A DNA stretch of 64,000 nucleotides. Source: Progne subis subis. Its lineage: Eukaryota; Chordata; Aves; Passeriformes; Hirundinidae. Both the position numbers and the translations under genes were made by a program. The notes under the pieces were generated by a model. That model saw only the letters and a list, made by a program, of their open reading frames with translations, searched no databases and was not told the DNA's origin. Position 1 is the stretch's first letter, and the number at the start of each line of letters is the position of its first letter. Shown in pieces: positions 32,290-43,141 of this stretch. The DNA is taken from NCBI GenBank assembly GCA_022316685.1, contig JAKJHU010000832.1, positions 1-64,000 of the forward strand. Direction: 5' to 3'.

Positions 32290-34725
32290 TGGGGACAAAG
32301 AGAAGCCAAGTCTTGGTGCCCTGGGGCACAGCCGCCTCTGTGCCACCAAGGGCTGTGAGGAGACACCTTGTCCTGAGGCCCTGGGGCCTCCTGGCACAGC
32401 CCCAGCAAGGCTGGGCACTGTCAGCCCCTTGTGCTGCCCTCAGCATCCCCCTCACATCCCAGGGGCCTCAGGGATCTGCTGGAAGGAGTCCCTGGGGAGT
32501 CCTGGTCAGCAATGGCCCTGGGGGGCTCCTGAATGCTCCCAGGGACTGCGGGTTTTTCAAAAGACTTTGGGTTTTGCTTTTGCCTTGGAGTCTCTGAGAG
32601 GTTTGTGCAATCATGGCCCCAGTTATCTGCTCTAATTAGTCTCTTGAGAGGCTTTGTCAGGAACAACACTCAGTGGGGCTCATTAATGCTTCAAGGTACT
32701 TCAGTTCTTTTAAGGTACTTGGTGTTTCCCTTTTAAAACTGACTCTATGAGAAGTTTGTGCCATCATGGCCTCCAATTATCTACTTTAACAAGTCCCTTG
32801 AGATTCTTAGTCAGTAAATACACTCAGTGGAGATCATTAGTACTTCAGGATACTCAAGGTTTATTAAGGAACTTTTTTTTGACACTGAATCTGAGAGGTT
32901 TCCTAAAGCACCGCCACTACGTTTCTGCTTTAATGAGTCCCTTGAGATTCTTAGCCTGTAACAACACTCAGTGGGGCTCCTTAATGCTTCAAGGTACTCA
33001 GAAGTAATTAAAGTACTTCTTTGTGCCCCTGTGTCTCTTAGAGGTTTGTGCAATCATGGCCTCCAATTATCTGCTTTAATGAGTCCCTTGAGATCTTTGC
33101 ATTGAGGCTCAGTGGGGCTCATTAATGCTTTGAGATACTCAAGGTGTTCAAGGTCCTTCGGATTTTCTTTCCCACACTGAGTCTCTGAGAGGTTTTTGTG
33201 CAATTCTGGCCTCCAATTCTCTCCTCCAAGGACTCCATGAGGAGCCTGTGTTGGGGATGGACCGCAGTGGAACCCAGTGATGTATTGAGATACTTTGTGT
33301 TTTTCTTCTGACTCTGACTCCTGGAAAGGTTTGTGCAATCTCCTCTCAGGCCCTGAGGTTCCAAGACTCAACACCAAATGCACCACAGGGCTCATTAGGA
33401 TCGCACAAGTCCTGATAAATCATGGCTGTGCCTTGATTTCCCTCTGGTCTGGTGCAGTTCATTAGGAAGTCTTTTTTCCTAGAGTTATGGAGAAATATTT
33501 CAGAGCTTCTAAGAAAACCACATTCCTATTTTCATAGTGAATTTTTCTCTTTAGAGCAGAGGTGTTTACAGCATTCAGTGACTGATACTGATCCAGGGTC
33601 TCTCCTCAGGACGTCTGGCATCCTCAGAGAAGCTGTGCCTTGAGGTGTGAGCCAGTGTGGGCAACCCTGCTCCACATCCCCCAACCCCATCCTGTCTCTC
33701 CTCACTCACCTGGGACCTGCTTGGCTTGGAGAACTGGCTGCACTCAGGGAAAAGAGGGGTTTTTCTTCTTTTACTTTAGCAGTCTTAGATTCCTGAGTTT
33801 CCCCATTGAAAACAGACACCCTCCTCTGTTGGAGTTCCTGGCTCTTTCCAGCTCCAAGGTCAGGGCAAATAAAACTTGGGAGACGTTGGTTTTGAAGTCT
33901 CACTCTGAAATTTATTATCCTTGTCTATTACAAACTCTTGAGATGTGAGCTCCTTTTAACAAGTTGAGAAAGTGAGCCTAAAATGGTGTCTATTCAAGGC
34001 TATTTAAGTCCCAATTATCCAAGAAACAGTGGACATCTCTAATATTTATACATCTAATCCAATTATGATCACCCAAAACCAGCAATGCTGACTTCTTTCA
34101 CCCAGTTACAGAAAACCAGCCAGATTTGGGAAGAAGGTGCAAAAAAGACCACTAATCCACAACCAAAGTTCTCCATCTTGGCTCCCATGTATCACCATAC
34201 ACTACAATCCCAAATGTACGTTTTTCACCCTGGGAGATCACACAACACACCCACAACCCCCGTGCTATCACACAATCTCGGAAGCCTGTTCCAAGACCTC
34301 AAGTCCAATGTGGTGCTTATCTGAGGGCCAGCACCCCTCAGCTCAGAAAGCCTGAAATTTTCAGCCTCCCAGGTTCCAATACTCCTCAAGTGTGGGCCAA
34401 GCCCAAGGTGCCACCAAGAGCACTGCAGCCCTGCCCTGGGCCAGGAGTGAGGGTGGATCATCATCCCAACCTGCCCTGGGCCATTGCAAGGGGCTGTGGC
34501 CATGGACACTGCACTGACCCCACTGCTGCCTTTGGATCCCTCATCCCTTCAAGTTCCCTTGGAAAGCACCCCAAGGACCCATTTCTGCAGCCAGGTTCCA
34601 TGGCCAGGGGGGATGTGGGGGGCTGCAGGAGGTCAGTGCCCCATCCCTGGAAACATTCAAGTCCAGCTGGGACAGGGCTCTGAACAACCTGATCTGGTGA
34701 AAGATGTCCCTGCTCATCCCAGGCC
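32290..34725 (-). repeat. Right arm of the interrupted inverted duplication
   Basis: This is the reverse-complement counterpart of 10435-13030 in mirrored block order. Its main differences are a tandem expansion at 32590-33345 and about 590 unmatched bases at 33795-34385. A CR1-like piece on the + strand (34613-34725) forms its outer end. Confidence 0.8.
32590..33345 (+). repeat. 145-bp tandem array inside the right arm
   Basis: About six units are marked by 'gaggtttgtgcaatcatgg' near 32599, 32751, 32897, 33041, 33190 and 33326. Each has 'agtcccttgagattcttag' and 'acactcagtggggctcatta' blocks; spacing is 136-152 bases. The left arm has only about two units (12560-12760), so the expansion is specific to the right arm or was lost from the left. 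Confidence 0.85.
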
Positions 34726-34885
34726 TGGACCAGAGGCCTGAGTGAGGCCTGAACAGCAGGCCCTGAGCCAAAGGTGACCTCTGCATCAACCTTCAACCAA
34801 AGGTTATCTTAGTATCTGCTCATTAGTGAAATATGCATGGTCATTAGCACTGTCAGAGATGTATCCCCTCATTAGTGAAACATTT

Positions 34886-35514
34886 TGTCCTGGTTTAGGG
34901 CAAATCTGGGAGAAAACCTCTGAATGGAGTCCCTCTGGAAAAGCAAACCCAAACAGCCCCTTCACAAATGTGTCTGGGAAAGAACTTCCTCAGATAAAAG
35001 TGGAAAAAACTATTTCTTTAACCAACAAAGTGCCCACAAGCATAAAAAATGAATAGCATGGAACAACAAAACCTCTCGCTGCTCTGAAGGAGAGATGGCA
35101 AAATGGAGAAAGTCCTTGCCGTGGGTGAATCTCGGCTCGCTCAGTCTCTTATCAGTCCCTCCGGTGATGGAAAATGCCGTCCTGGGCCCCAGTGGGCTGG
35201 CAGGACGTAAGTTCCTGGCGTTTTTCCTGCGTTTTCAGTCCAGAACAGGTTTAAACAGTTCCAAGAAAAAGAACAATACCAGTCCAGGGAACTTCTCTGC
35301 CTCAGCTACCTAAAAACCTACTAAAAAGCAAAGGAGAGCTCTCTCTCGCTGTCTGTCCGTAGACAACGTGGTCCAGGAGCAGAATGTGGAGCAGTGAGTG
35401 CAGTTTCTGCAAACAAACCCCGTGCTTCTTTTTATCTCCCCTTCACTCTCACAACCAGTCTTAAAGGTGTAGAATTTCATATCCTGCCATAAACAGAACA
35501 GACAACTGGGGACA
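34886..35514 (+). mobile_element. Solo LTR-like element (TGTCCTGGTTT type)
   Basis: Starts TGTCCTGGTTTAGGG, a start common in avian ERVL-type LTRs, and ends near ACTGGGGACA. It has 'ctctcgctgtctgtccgtag' downstream as expected of a U5. No target-site duplication was recognised, so the limits are provisional. Confidence 0.4.
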
Positions 35515-35955
35515 CAAGCATCAGAAAGTCACGCCAGGACAAGTGCCCAGGGAAGGACAGCAGTGTCCCAGTGCCCAGCGCCCCCAGGGCTGCAAGGACA
35601 CAGCCCCGGTGCCACGAGGACAACCTGTCTCCTCACAGACCTCACTGGGGCAGACGACTGCCATGGCCAAGGGCACCAAGAGCTCAGGCACGTGCAGGCA
35701 GCTTCAAAGCTCTTGGGGAAGGACCCTGTGGGCAGGCAAGGATGGGGAGTCCTCTTTCCTTCTCCTCCTCCTCATCCTCTCTCAAGCACTCAGCCCAGCC
35801 CTGTTTCCTCTTTCACCACTGGCCTGGCTTTGGCTTCCCTTGCCCCACCTGCAGCCCTTGCTGAGCCATGATAATTCTGCCCAGGCCAGCAGTGCCATGA
35901 AATGAGTCTCTTCCTTCCAGGAGCTCCGCTGGCCTGCTGCTCCTCACACTGTCAT
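35515..35955. other. No gene recognised
   Basis: GC-rich sequence with a pyrimidine tract near 35750-35790. No domain, RNA gene or repeat unit is visible. Confidence 0.3.
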
Positions 35956-35959
35956 CCAG

Positions 35960-36135
35960 GGGATCCCACCATCAGGCAGACATTTTTACACCAAGGGTGG
36001 TGAGAGCAAGGAACAGGCTGCCCAGGGAGGGGCTGGATGCCTCATCCTTGCGAACATCCAGAGCCACGCTGGATGGGGCTTTGAGCAGCTTGCTCTGCTT
36101 GAAGATGTCCCTGTCCATGAGCTGCCTCAGATGAT
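35960..36135 (+). mobile_element. CR1-type LINE fragment
   Basis: Contains in order 'accaagggtggtgagagca', 'ggaacaggctgcccagg' and 'ggatggggctttgagcagc', characteristic of the 3' part of avian CR1. Confidence 0.75.
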
Positions 36136-36229
36136 TTTTAGCCTCTTGCAGGAAACTTTATCCTCCTGGATTCACTGAGATTCCTCCCAGAATTCCACTG
36201 AAGTCTTTTGACCTCTCATTTTGGGACCT

Positions 36230-36860
36230 GAGTTGAGAAGCACAGGCCCACAATTTTCCAGGGAAGGTTTCCAATGTCTTTTCTCCTTTGGAGCTATATT
36301 TTCGGTCTGGAATCCACCCGAGACTCCTCCCAGGTATGTCCCAGAGTCTTCATTGCCTACTTCAGGAAGCTGAGATCCCAGGAAGCAGACCCAGATTCCA
36401 CCAGGGAAGTTTCCCTAGATGTTTTTGCTCATTTGGAAGTATTTCTCTATGCCAGCATGCCCTGGAGACTCCTCCTGGCATCTGCCAGAGTCTTTTCCTC
36501 GCAGGTTTAGGCCCTTGATAACCCAGGTAGCAGCCCCAGACTGCTCCAAGGCAGGTACCTGTGGTGATTTTTGTCTTTTTGCGGAAACTGGATCTTGTGT
36601 TATCTCCCTGAGATTGTTCCAAGGAACCTCCCAGAGACTTGACCTCCAGTTTCAGGATGAGAAAAATGTAAAGCAGCCCCAGATTGCTCCAGGGAAGCTG
36701 ATCTTGATCCATTTTTGCTTTTGCAGCGAACCTGCATCTTCCTAGGACCTTCCTGAGATGCCTTCCAGGCATCTCCTGGGATCTTTTCCAGCCTTCAAAA
36801 ATGAGCTGAGATCCCGGGTAGCAGCCCCAGAGGGCTCCAGGGAAGCTGCCCGAGGGCATT
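36230..36860 (+). repeat. 145-bp tandem array (second, unrelated)
   Basis: About four units are marked by 'gcagccccaga'-type blocks at 36385, 36530, 36673 and 36821 (spacings 145, 143, 148), each with 'ctgagatccc', 'ctccagggaag' and a pyrimidine-rich 'atttttgctttt' block. The sequence is unlike the other 145-bp array. Confidence 0.85.
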
Positions 36861-37104
36861 TTGTGCCAGGAAGGAGGGAGCTGTGCCGGCCTGCAGGAGC
36901 ACAGGGGCAGCCCCGCTGTGGCGACTCAGCAGCAGCTGAATGTGGCTCCTCTTGTGCCGGGTGCGTCTGTGTGCTCTGCTTGGCACCTTGAGGAGCAGCT
37001 GGATGTGCCCGTGGCTGCAGGCTCTGTGTCTGGGCTGCTGCTGGCCACAGAGGCCGCCTTGGCCTCGGGCTGTGGGGAGGGAGAACAGCACTCACTGCCA
37101 TTAT

Positions 37105-37380
37105 GATCTCAGTGGCCCCCACTATAGACTCAGTTGCTCCCAGTTGCCCTCAATATGGTCCCAGGTTGTTCCCAGTGCTGTCCCCTCCAGTATCAATCCA
37201 AACACTCCCAGTATATCCCAGCTGCCCCCAGCAAGCTCATTCCCAGTCACCCCAGTTGCCCCCAGCATGATCTCATTCCTTCCCAGTGCACCCAGTTGCC
37301 TTCAGCACATCCCATCACTCTCAATTGCTCCCAGTAGCCCTCAGTGTGGTCCCAGTCACTCCCAGTATTTCCATGGCCGT
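37105..37380 (-). repeat. ACTGGGA minisatellite, inverted
   Basis: Reverse-complement units of the same family as 17857-18985 ('cccagttgcccccagc', 'cccagtcactcccagt'). Confidence 0.9.
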
Positions 37381-37762
37381 GCTCCAGGTGCTGCTCCCAG
37401 CCCTGATCCGTGGGGATGGGAATGTCCCGCTCCCTTCCCGGGGCAGGGTCACACCTGAGCCAGGTGTGCAGGGCAGGACCTTGCCCTGACCCCAAGCCCT
37501 GTCCCATCTGCAGGATCTGCTTCCCCTCGGCCTCTTCCTCCTGCAGCCCCGAGCCCAGCTTGGTGCTAAACAAAGGGGCTGGGGCGGGGTCATCCCCCGG
37601 CGGGGGCTGCGCACCCCCTCTGCCCCCTCCCCAAATTCCCTCCCGGGGGCAGCAGGAGCTGGGGCAGGAGCCCTGTGGGGAGGGAAAAGGGGGAGACACT
37701 GGGAGGGGGGGATCACACACGCTCTGGGGGGACACACACAGTTCCTGGGGACCCCCCCTAAC

Positions 37763-37830
37763 CTTCTCCTGCAGCGCCAGGAGGATGAACTCCAACATGG
37801 AGCCCCCAAAACCCAGCAGCATCTTTGGTA
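37763..37830 (-). pseudogene. MHC class II beta transmembrane-exon remnant
   Basis: On the minus strand it encodes KMLLGFGGSMLEFILLALQEK and then a GT donor. Its start and donor context match the remnant at 17724-17815, with the same Lys-Met-Leu and Gly-Gly pattern, and the sequence 3' of the exon is also similar. It is shorter than a full transmembrane exon. A class II beta-1 remnant lies only about 360 bases away but on the opposite strand. Confidence 0.45.
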
Positions 37831-38187
37831 TAGGATCTGGTGTCAGCTTTGGGGATGTAGGGGAGTCACAGCTGCCCCAAAATGCCTTCCCAGCCTCACA
37901 GCCATCTCCAGACCCTTCAAACCACCCCACAGCTCCTGCCCAGGACACTCTCAGCCACTCCTGATAACATAAATGTTCCCAAAAACCACAAAACCCCCTT
38001 CCCATCTCCCCCAAGACCCACCCAAATTCTCTTCAAGCCACACAGCCCTGACAGGACCCCAACACTCCCTCAACACCACCCCCAGAAGGCCTCCAAGCCC
38101 CCTCCCAGAACCACAAATGCCCCCAAGAGCCACAAAAGCCTCTCTCAGTGCCCCCAGGAGTCCCTAAAACCCCTCCCATCCCCCTAT

Positions 38188-38400
38188 GGCACTGAGCAGG
38201 AGAGGTCGGTGGACAGGAACATCCACAGCCAGGAACAGCTCGGGCACTTCAGAAGAGATTTGGGCACTTTGGGGGGAACACCCCGGATGGGGAGACCCAG
38301 GCCTGGAACTGGGACAGACAACAGGAATGCCCGGAGAACAGACGGGCTCAGGTGGACACGTTCTGCTGCAACAACTACGAGATCATGGCCGTGTCCCTTG
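38188..38400 (+). pseudogene. MHC class II beta-1 domain exon remnant
   Basis: The + strand reads GTEQERSVDRNIHSQEQ, then after a slip at the G run near 38270 reads GETQAWNWDRQQ, then RRAQVDTFC and NNYEI. These are the ordered hallmarks of the class II beta-1 domain: the GTE strand, QE near the turn, a GExQAxxWN helix start, and RAxVDTFCxxNY. The first part of the exon, with its first cysteine, is missing, and one frame slip is needed. Intact products present peptides to CD4 T cells; this copy cannot. Confidence 0.75.
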
Positions 38401-38907
38401 GCTTGGGTGGTCCCAGAACACCTAAATCCTCCTGAATATTCCCCTGAACCCAAAATTCACACTCAAATCCCAGTAAAATGACACAGATGTAGATCACTTT
38501 GCTTCATTTCTTTATTTTTACCTCTAATTTGGGTGCTCTGATGGGATAAACATGGGAATTATTCAGGTAGGAATAGATCTCCAAGATCATCCTGTGTTGA
38601 TTGATGCCACCAGATATAAAAACTGGGCAGAGCTCATGAGATTTTTTTGGGCTGTAAAGTCAACTCAGCTATTCCCCATTAATTTTCAATGTCAAACAGA
38701 GTCCCGATGGATGTTCCTGGCCCTGCATTCATCCAGGTGCCTGTGGGGATCCAGGAGGACGTGAAGACCATCAGCCAGGTGTCTTCCCAATCTGGACCAC
38801 TGGGAATGTGGGTCACCAGGGCTCTGCACAAAGTGTGTCCTCTGATGGGGATGGAGTTGAGCACTGCAGGAAGCTCTTCCCACAGTTAGGAACTCGCAGG
38901 GCTTCCC
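38401..38907. other. Spacer and zinc-finger 3' sequence
   Basis: AT-rich to about 38700. From about 38750 up to the stop codon at 38908 the minus strand holds a decayed extra finger after the stop (CEF..., HQRTH), the same tail seen after the fragment at 7537-7952. Confidence 0.5.
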
Positions 38908-40151
38908 TTACTGGTGCCTCCGTTGGTGTTGGCTCAAGTGAGAGCTCTGGCTGAAGCTCATCCCACATTCCCCACACTCGTAGGGCCTCTCCCCAGTGTG
39001 GATGCGCCGGTGCCTGATGAGGTGGGAGTTGTGCTTGAAGCCCTTCCTGCAGTCGGGGCAGAGGAAGGGCCTCTCCTCTGTGTGAATCTGCTGGTGCTTG
39101 AGGAGATTGGAGCTGGTCTGAAATCTCTTCCCACACTCAGGACACTCGTAGGGCCTCTCCCCAGTGTGGATCATTTGGTGGATGATCAGCAGGGACCTCT
39201 TGTTGAAGCCCTTCGTGCATTCCCCACACTTGTATGGCCTTTCCTCAGCGTGGATGTACTGGTGGTGGATCAAGTTGGAGCTGTGGTTGAAGCTCTTCCC
39301 ACATCGCTCACACTCACAGGGCCATTCCCTGGTGTGGATCCTCTGGTGGCAGATCAGGAGGGAGTTTCTGCTGAAGCTCATCCCACATTCCCCACACTCG
39401 TAGGGGCTCTCCCCAGTGTGGATGCGCCGGTGCCTGATGAGGTGGGAGTTGCGCTTGAAGCCCTTCCTGCAGTCGGGGCAGCGGAAGGGTCTCTCCTCTG
39501 TGTGAATTTGCTGGTGCTTGAGGAGAGCAAAGCTGGTCTGAAATCTCTTCTGACACTTGGGACACTCGTAGGGCTGTTCCCTGGTGTGGATCCACTGGTG
39601 TCTGATGAGGAGGGAGCTCCAGCTGAAGCTCTTCCCACACTCCAAGCACTTGTGGGGCTTCTCCCCATCATGTAGCTGCTCAGGCACCACCAGCTCCGAG
39701 CACTGACTGAAGCGCTGTCCACCCTCCTGGCACAGGGTGGGTCTTTCCTCCTCAGAGCACCCTGGGATGGGTTTGGAGCCTCTCCTCCCACGAGATCTCT
39801 TTATCTTTTCCTCCCCATAGGATTCCTGTGCCATGGAGCTGGTCAAAACGGCCTCTTCCACAAGGTTCTGCTGTGGGGATTTGTCCTCCCTGGTCTCCAT
39901 CCTCAGCTCCTTGTCTGGGAGAGGAAGGACAAGGACAGGATGGGATTTGCCTCCCTGCCAGAGGGAAGGGGAAGGAGATCCCCCAATGCATCCCCAGCAG
40001 GACGGCGTCGGCAGCGGGGTTGTCTTGCAGCTGGGGGCCGTGCTGGGCTGGGAGATGGAGCAGGAGAGAGGGGGAAAGGGGCACTGACTTCCTCCTCACC
40101 TGCTGGCCTGTCCTGGGGCATCTTCCTCTTCCTCACAGTCTTCTCCTCCAT
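38908..40151 (-). CDS. C2H2 zinc-finger protein, nine fingers, two coding exons
   Basis: Coding exons are 40151-40100 ([17 protein letters not shown]) and 39914-38908. They join at GT/AG sites in phase 1 to give [11 protein letters not shown], an N-terminal arrangement typical of avian zinc-finger genes. The second exon has a basic linker ([13 protein letters not shown]), a degenerate finger without the usual histidine pair (LCQEGGQRF), and nine consecutive C2H2 fingers from HKCLEC to the last YECGEC, with TGERP/TEERP linkers. No KRAB or SCAN domain is visible. All finger cysteines and histidines appear intact and there is no frame break, so this is probably a functional nuclear DNA-binding protein. 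It is the only clean multi-exon gene here. A further upstream exon is possible. Confidence 0.88.
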
Positions 40152-40324
40152 CCAGCCAAGCTTTGGGAATGGGAAATCTTGATTTGGGGAAAAAATACAA
40201 TGTATGGGCACATTGGGTTAGGGGGTTCCTCCTGCCCAAGTCCCTTGGGTCCCTTCTCCCCTCATTCTCTGCTTCGGGGTGCAGGGGCTCCAAGGAGTCC
40301 CCCCCTGCCCCTCTCCAGGCTGGT

Positions 40325-40505
40325 GAGGGTCCCGCCAATCGCGGCGCTCCCCCCTCTCTGGGCTCCCCACTTTGGGCTCCTGGGGGACACAGGGCTCTGC
40401 TCCTCCAGCCTTGCTGGGGACCCTGGCTGGGGACTTCCAGCCCTTGGGGCTCCTCTCGGCAGATTTGGGCTGGGGGAACGCAGACAGGGCTGGGGGATCC
40501 CAGGA
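40325..40505 (-). promoter_or_regulatory. Possible promoter of the zinc-finger gene
   Basis: GC-rich sequence about 180-350 bases upstream of the first coding exon contains a CCAAT box in the right orientation for the minus strand ('gcgattggcggg', about 40344-40333). A minisatellite begins immediately beyond it. Confidence 0.35.
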
Positions 40506-40509
40506 GTGG

Positions 40510-41808
40510 CATCACGGGGAGTGACTGGGCTGTACTGAGCTAACTGGAGCCTTACTGGGGCAACTGGAACTGACTGGGAATGGCTGTGAGCATGCTGAGG
40601 GCAACTGGGATATTATGGGCAGTGTCTGTGACCATAACAGGGGGACTGGAACCACACTGGGAACAGCTGGGACCATGCTGGGGAGAACTGAGACCCCACG
40701 CTGGAGGCAACTGGGAGTGAGTGGGAGTGACTGGGTCTACACTGAGAGCAACTGGGCAGGACTGGGAGGGACTGGGATCATCTGTGGAGTGACTGGGACT
40801 ATACTAGGGGCAACTGGGTGCAACCGGAACCGTGCTGAGGGCAACTGGGATCCTACTGGGATCACCGTGGGAGAGGCTGGGTCCTGCTCGGGGACACTGG
40901 GATCATACACGATCATACTTGGAGCAGCTGGGACTGCACTGAGGGTGACTGGGAGCAACTGGGATCAGACTGGAAGCAACTCAATGCAACTGGGAGTGAC
41001 TGGGAAGATGCTGGAAGTAACTGGGATACACTGGGAGAGACTGAAACCCCAGTGGGGGTAAATGAGAGCAACAGAAACCATGCTGGCTGATAATGGGAGC
41101 AGCTGTGCCCATGCTGGGGTCGTAGTGGGATCCTTCTGGAACCAGACTGGGAGTGACTGGAATGGTGCTGGCTGTGACTGGAACCATGCTGGAGGTGACT
41201 GGGAGCAACTGGGCCCACACTGGGAGGAAAATGCGCACACATTGGGAGCAACTGGGATCAACTGGAAGGTGCTGGAACCATGCTGACAGGACTGAGACCA
41301 CAACTGGGGCAACTGGGATCATACTGGGAGCAACAGAGACCACACGTTGGGCAACTGCCAGAAACTGGGATCATGCTGGAGGCAACTGGGAGTAACTGGG
41401 AAAGACTGGGATCATTCCAAGTTAACTAGAACCTTACTGGGGTAACTGGGATATACTGGGAGTGTCTGGAACCATAGTGGAGTGACTGGAACCACACTGG
41501 GAACAGGTGGGACTGAGAGGGGGGGAAACTGGAAAAGAGTGGAACCATGCTGAGAGGGAGTTGGACTATTTTAGGAACAACTGGGATCATACTGGGAGGA
41601 ACTGGGGACAACTGGAACTATGCTGGCAGCAACTGGGATCATACTGGGATTACAGTGGGAGCAGCTGGGTCCATGCTGGGTGAGACTGGGATCACACTGA
41701 GGGTGACTGACACATACTGGGGTTGACAGGGAGTGGCTGTGAGCAATTGGAATCCCACTGTAAGCAACTGGAAGGGACTGGGAGTGACTGGGAGCATGCT
41801 GGGGGTGA
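40510..41808 (+). repeat. ACTGGGA minisatellite, part 1
   Basis: Units of about 20-30 bases of the same family as 17857-18985. It is continuous in pattern with 46448-47205; ERV3 separates the two parts. Confidence 0.95.
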
Positions 41809-41813
41809 CTGTG

Positions 41814-42695
41814 TGTAAGAGTCTGTCTGAAGTTCCCCTCATTTGCCTCACGATCGTCATAAGGACCCCGAGGACCCCACTGCAGTTCTGGCCTGCTCGA
41901 GGTGGATGCTTGCCAATCATCTGCAGGCGCATTTTCCTGTGTCACCACGCCACGGTACACGGGCTTTGAGCAGTGTAATGGTAGTTCTGTACCTGAAGAT
42001 TACACCTGCTTCACGGTCCCTGCTTCACGACAATAGCCTAGGAATTTCCCCACCTCTTGGCCAAGGGAACTTTCTGGGGTAACTTTGGGGGGTCCCCCAT
42101 GGAAAATCCTTCATCTGCTTTGCAACCACCGTGACAGACAGAGATCAAAACCTCCTTGCAAGGACTGAGATTGAGACCCCTATATGAAGCCCCTCTCAAG
42201 GACTGAGACATGAGACCCCTGACAACCCCAATACTGGGGGTGGGGGCTGACTTAACTGCAAGCGAGATGTTTGCCTGGAGGCGTGATCGTTGGACCAAGA
42301 AGACAATGGCTCTCACTTACTGCTAAGAACATGGACTACCTGTTCCCCCTTGGGAGCTTCAATACATTTACCTGTTCCCCCCGTGATGGAGGACTATAAT
42401 AAAAACCCCTGAGTTAACCAGAGATTTGGAGAGAGACTCTCCCTGACGTGATAGGCGGACCCATCGACCGGACCACGAGGACTCCGTGTCCACGTTTGGT
42501 AGCTATATCCCCCCTTTCCTCTATCCCTATCTCTATCTCTTTCTCTCACTCTTAATCCCTCTATCGCATTTGCTATGGTCAATCAATAAAAGGTGCATTT
42601 GTTTTAATGCTGAAATCCCCTCTGTGTTGTGTTTTGCACTCTGAGATCAGTAAACGAACCATCACGACCCCCGCTTGTACGAGCGGATCGTGACA
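41814..42695 (+). mobile_element. ERV3 5' LTR
   Basis: 882 bases, TGTAAGAGTC...GATCGTGACA. TATA-like 'tataataaaa' at 42395, AATAAA at 42585-42590. A candidate primer-binding site beginning TGGTGTCACGGACAGG starts at 42702, six bases after the LTR; the tRNA is not assigned. Confidence 0.93.
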
Positions 42696-43141
42696 TTAAA
42701 TTGGTGTCACGGACAGGATTCTGATAGACGGAGGGGTTTGCAGGGTTGTGTGTGGTCTGTAATAGGGGAAGGACGTTTCGCTCCAGCCGCACCTAGCCTG
42801 TCATTCCCAAAAGGGTTGAACAGAGCTAGAAAGCAAGGGGGGGCGACTCGAATTTCCCGCAAACTGCACACGCCTAAGTGATAAACACCCCCATACTCAA
42901 TTGAGGGTTCTGTCTTCAGAATTTCACAAAAGATCTCTTAGTGCAAAAAGGGGAAACTGTTTTTGTGTTTGTGTGTCTCTGGACTGTCTGGGAAGGAAGA
43001 GACAACCTGAAGAAACTAAGCAGGGCCTCCCAGGCAGATTTTGTCTCTTCACCCACTCAGGGAAGCGAAGGGAGACACAGCCGAGCTGTGTGTGTGTAAC
43101 TAAGTATTTCCTCCCTGTTGTGGTTTTGATCCCTTCATAAA

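Noticed and set aside
38914..39675. Plus-strand 250-codon frame opposite the zinc-finger gene
   Set aside because: It is the antisense of the finger array; the minus strand has all C2H2 motifs and proper splicing.
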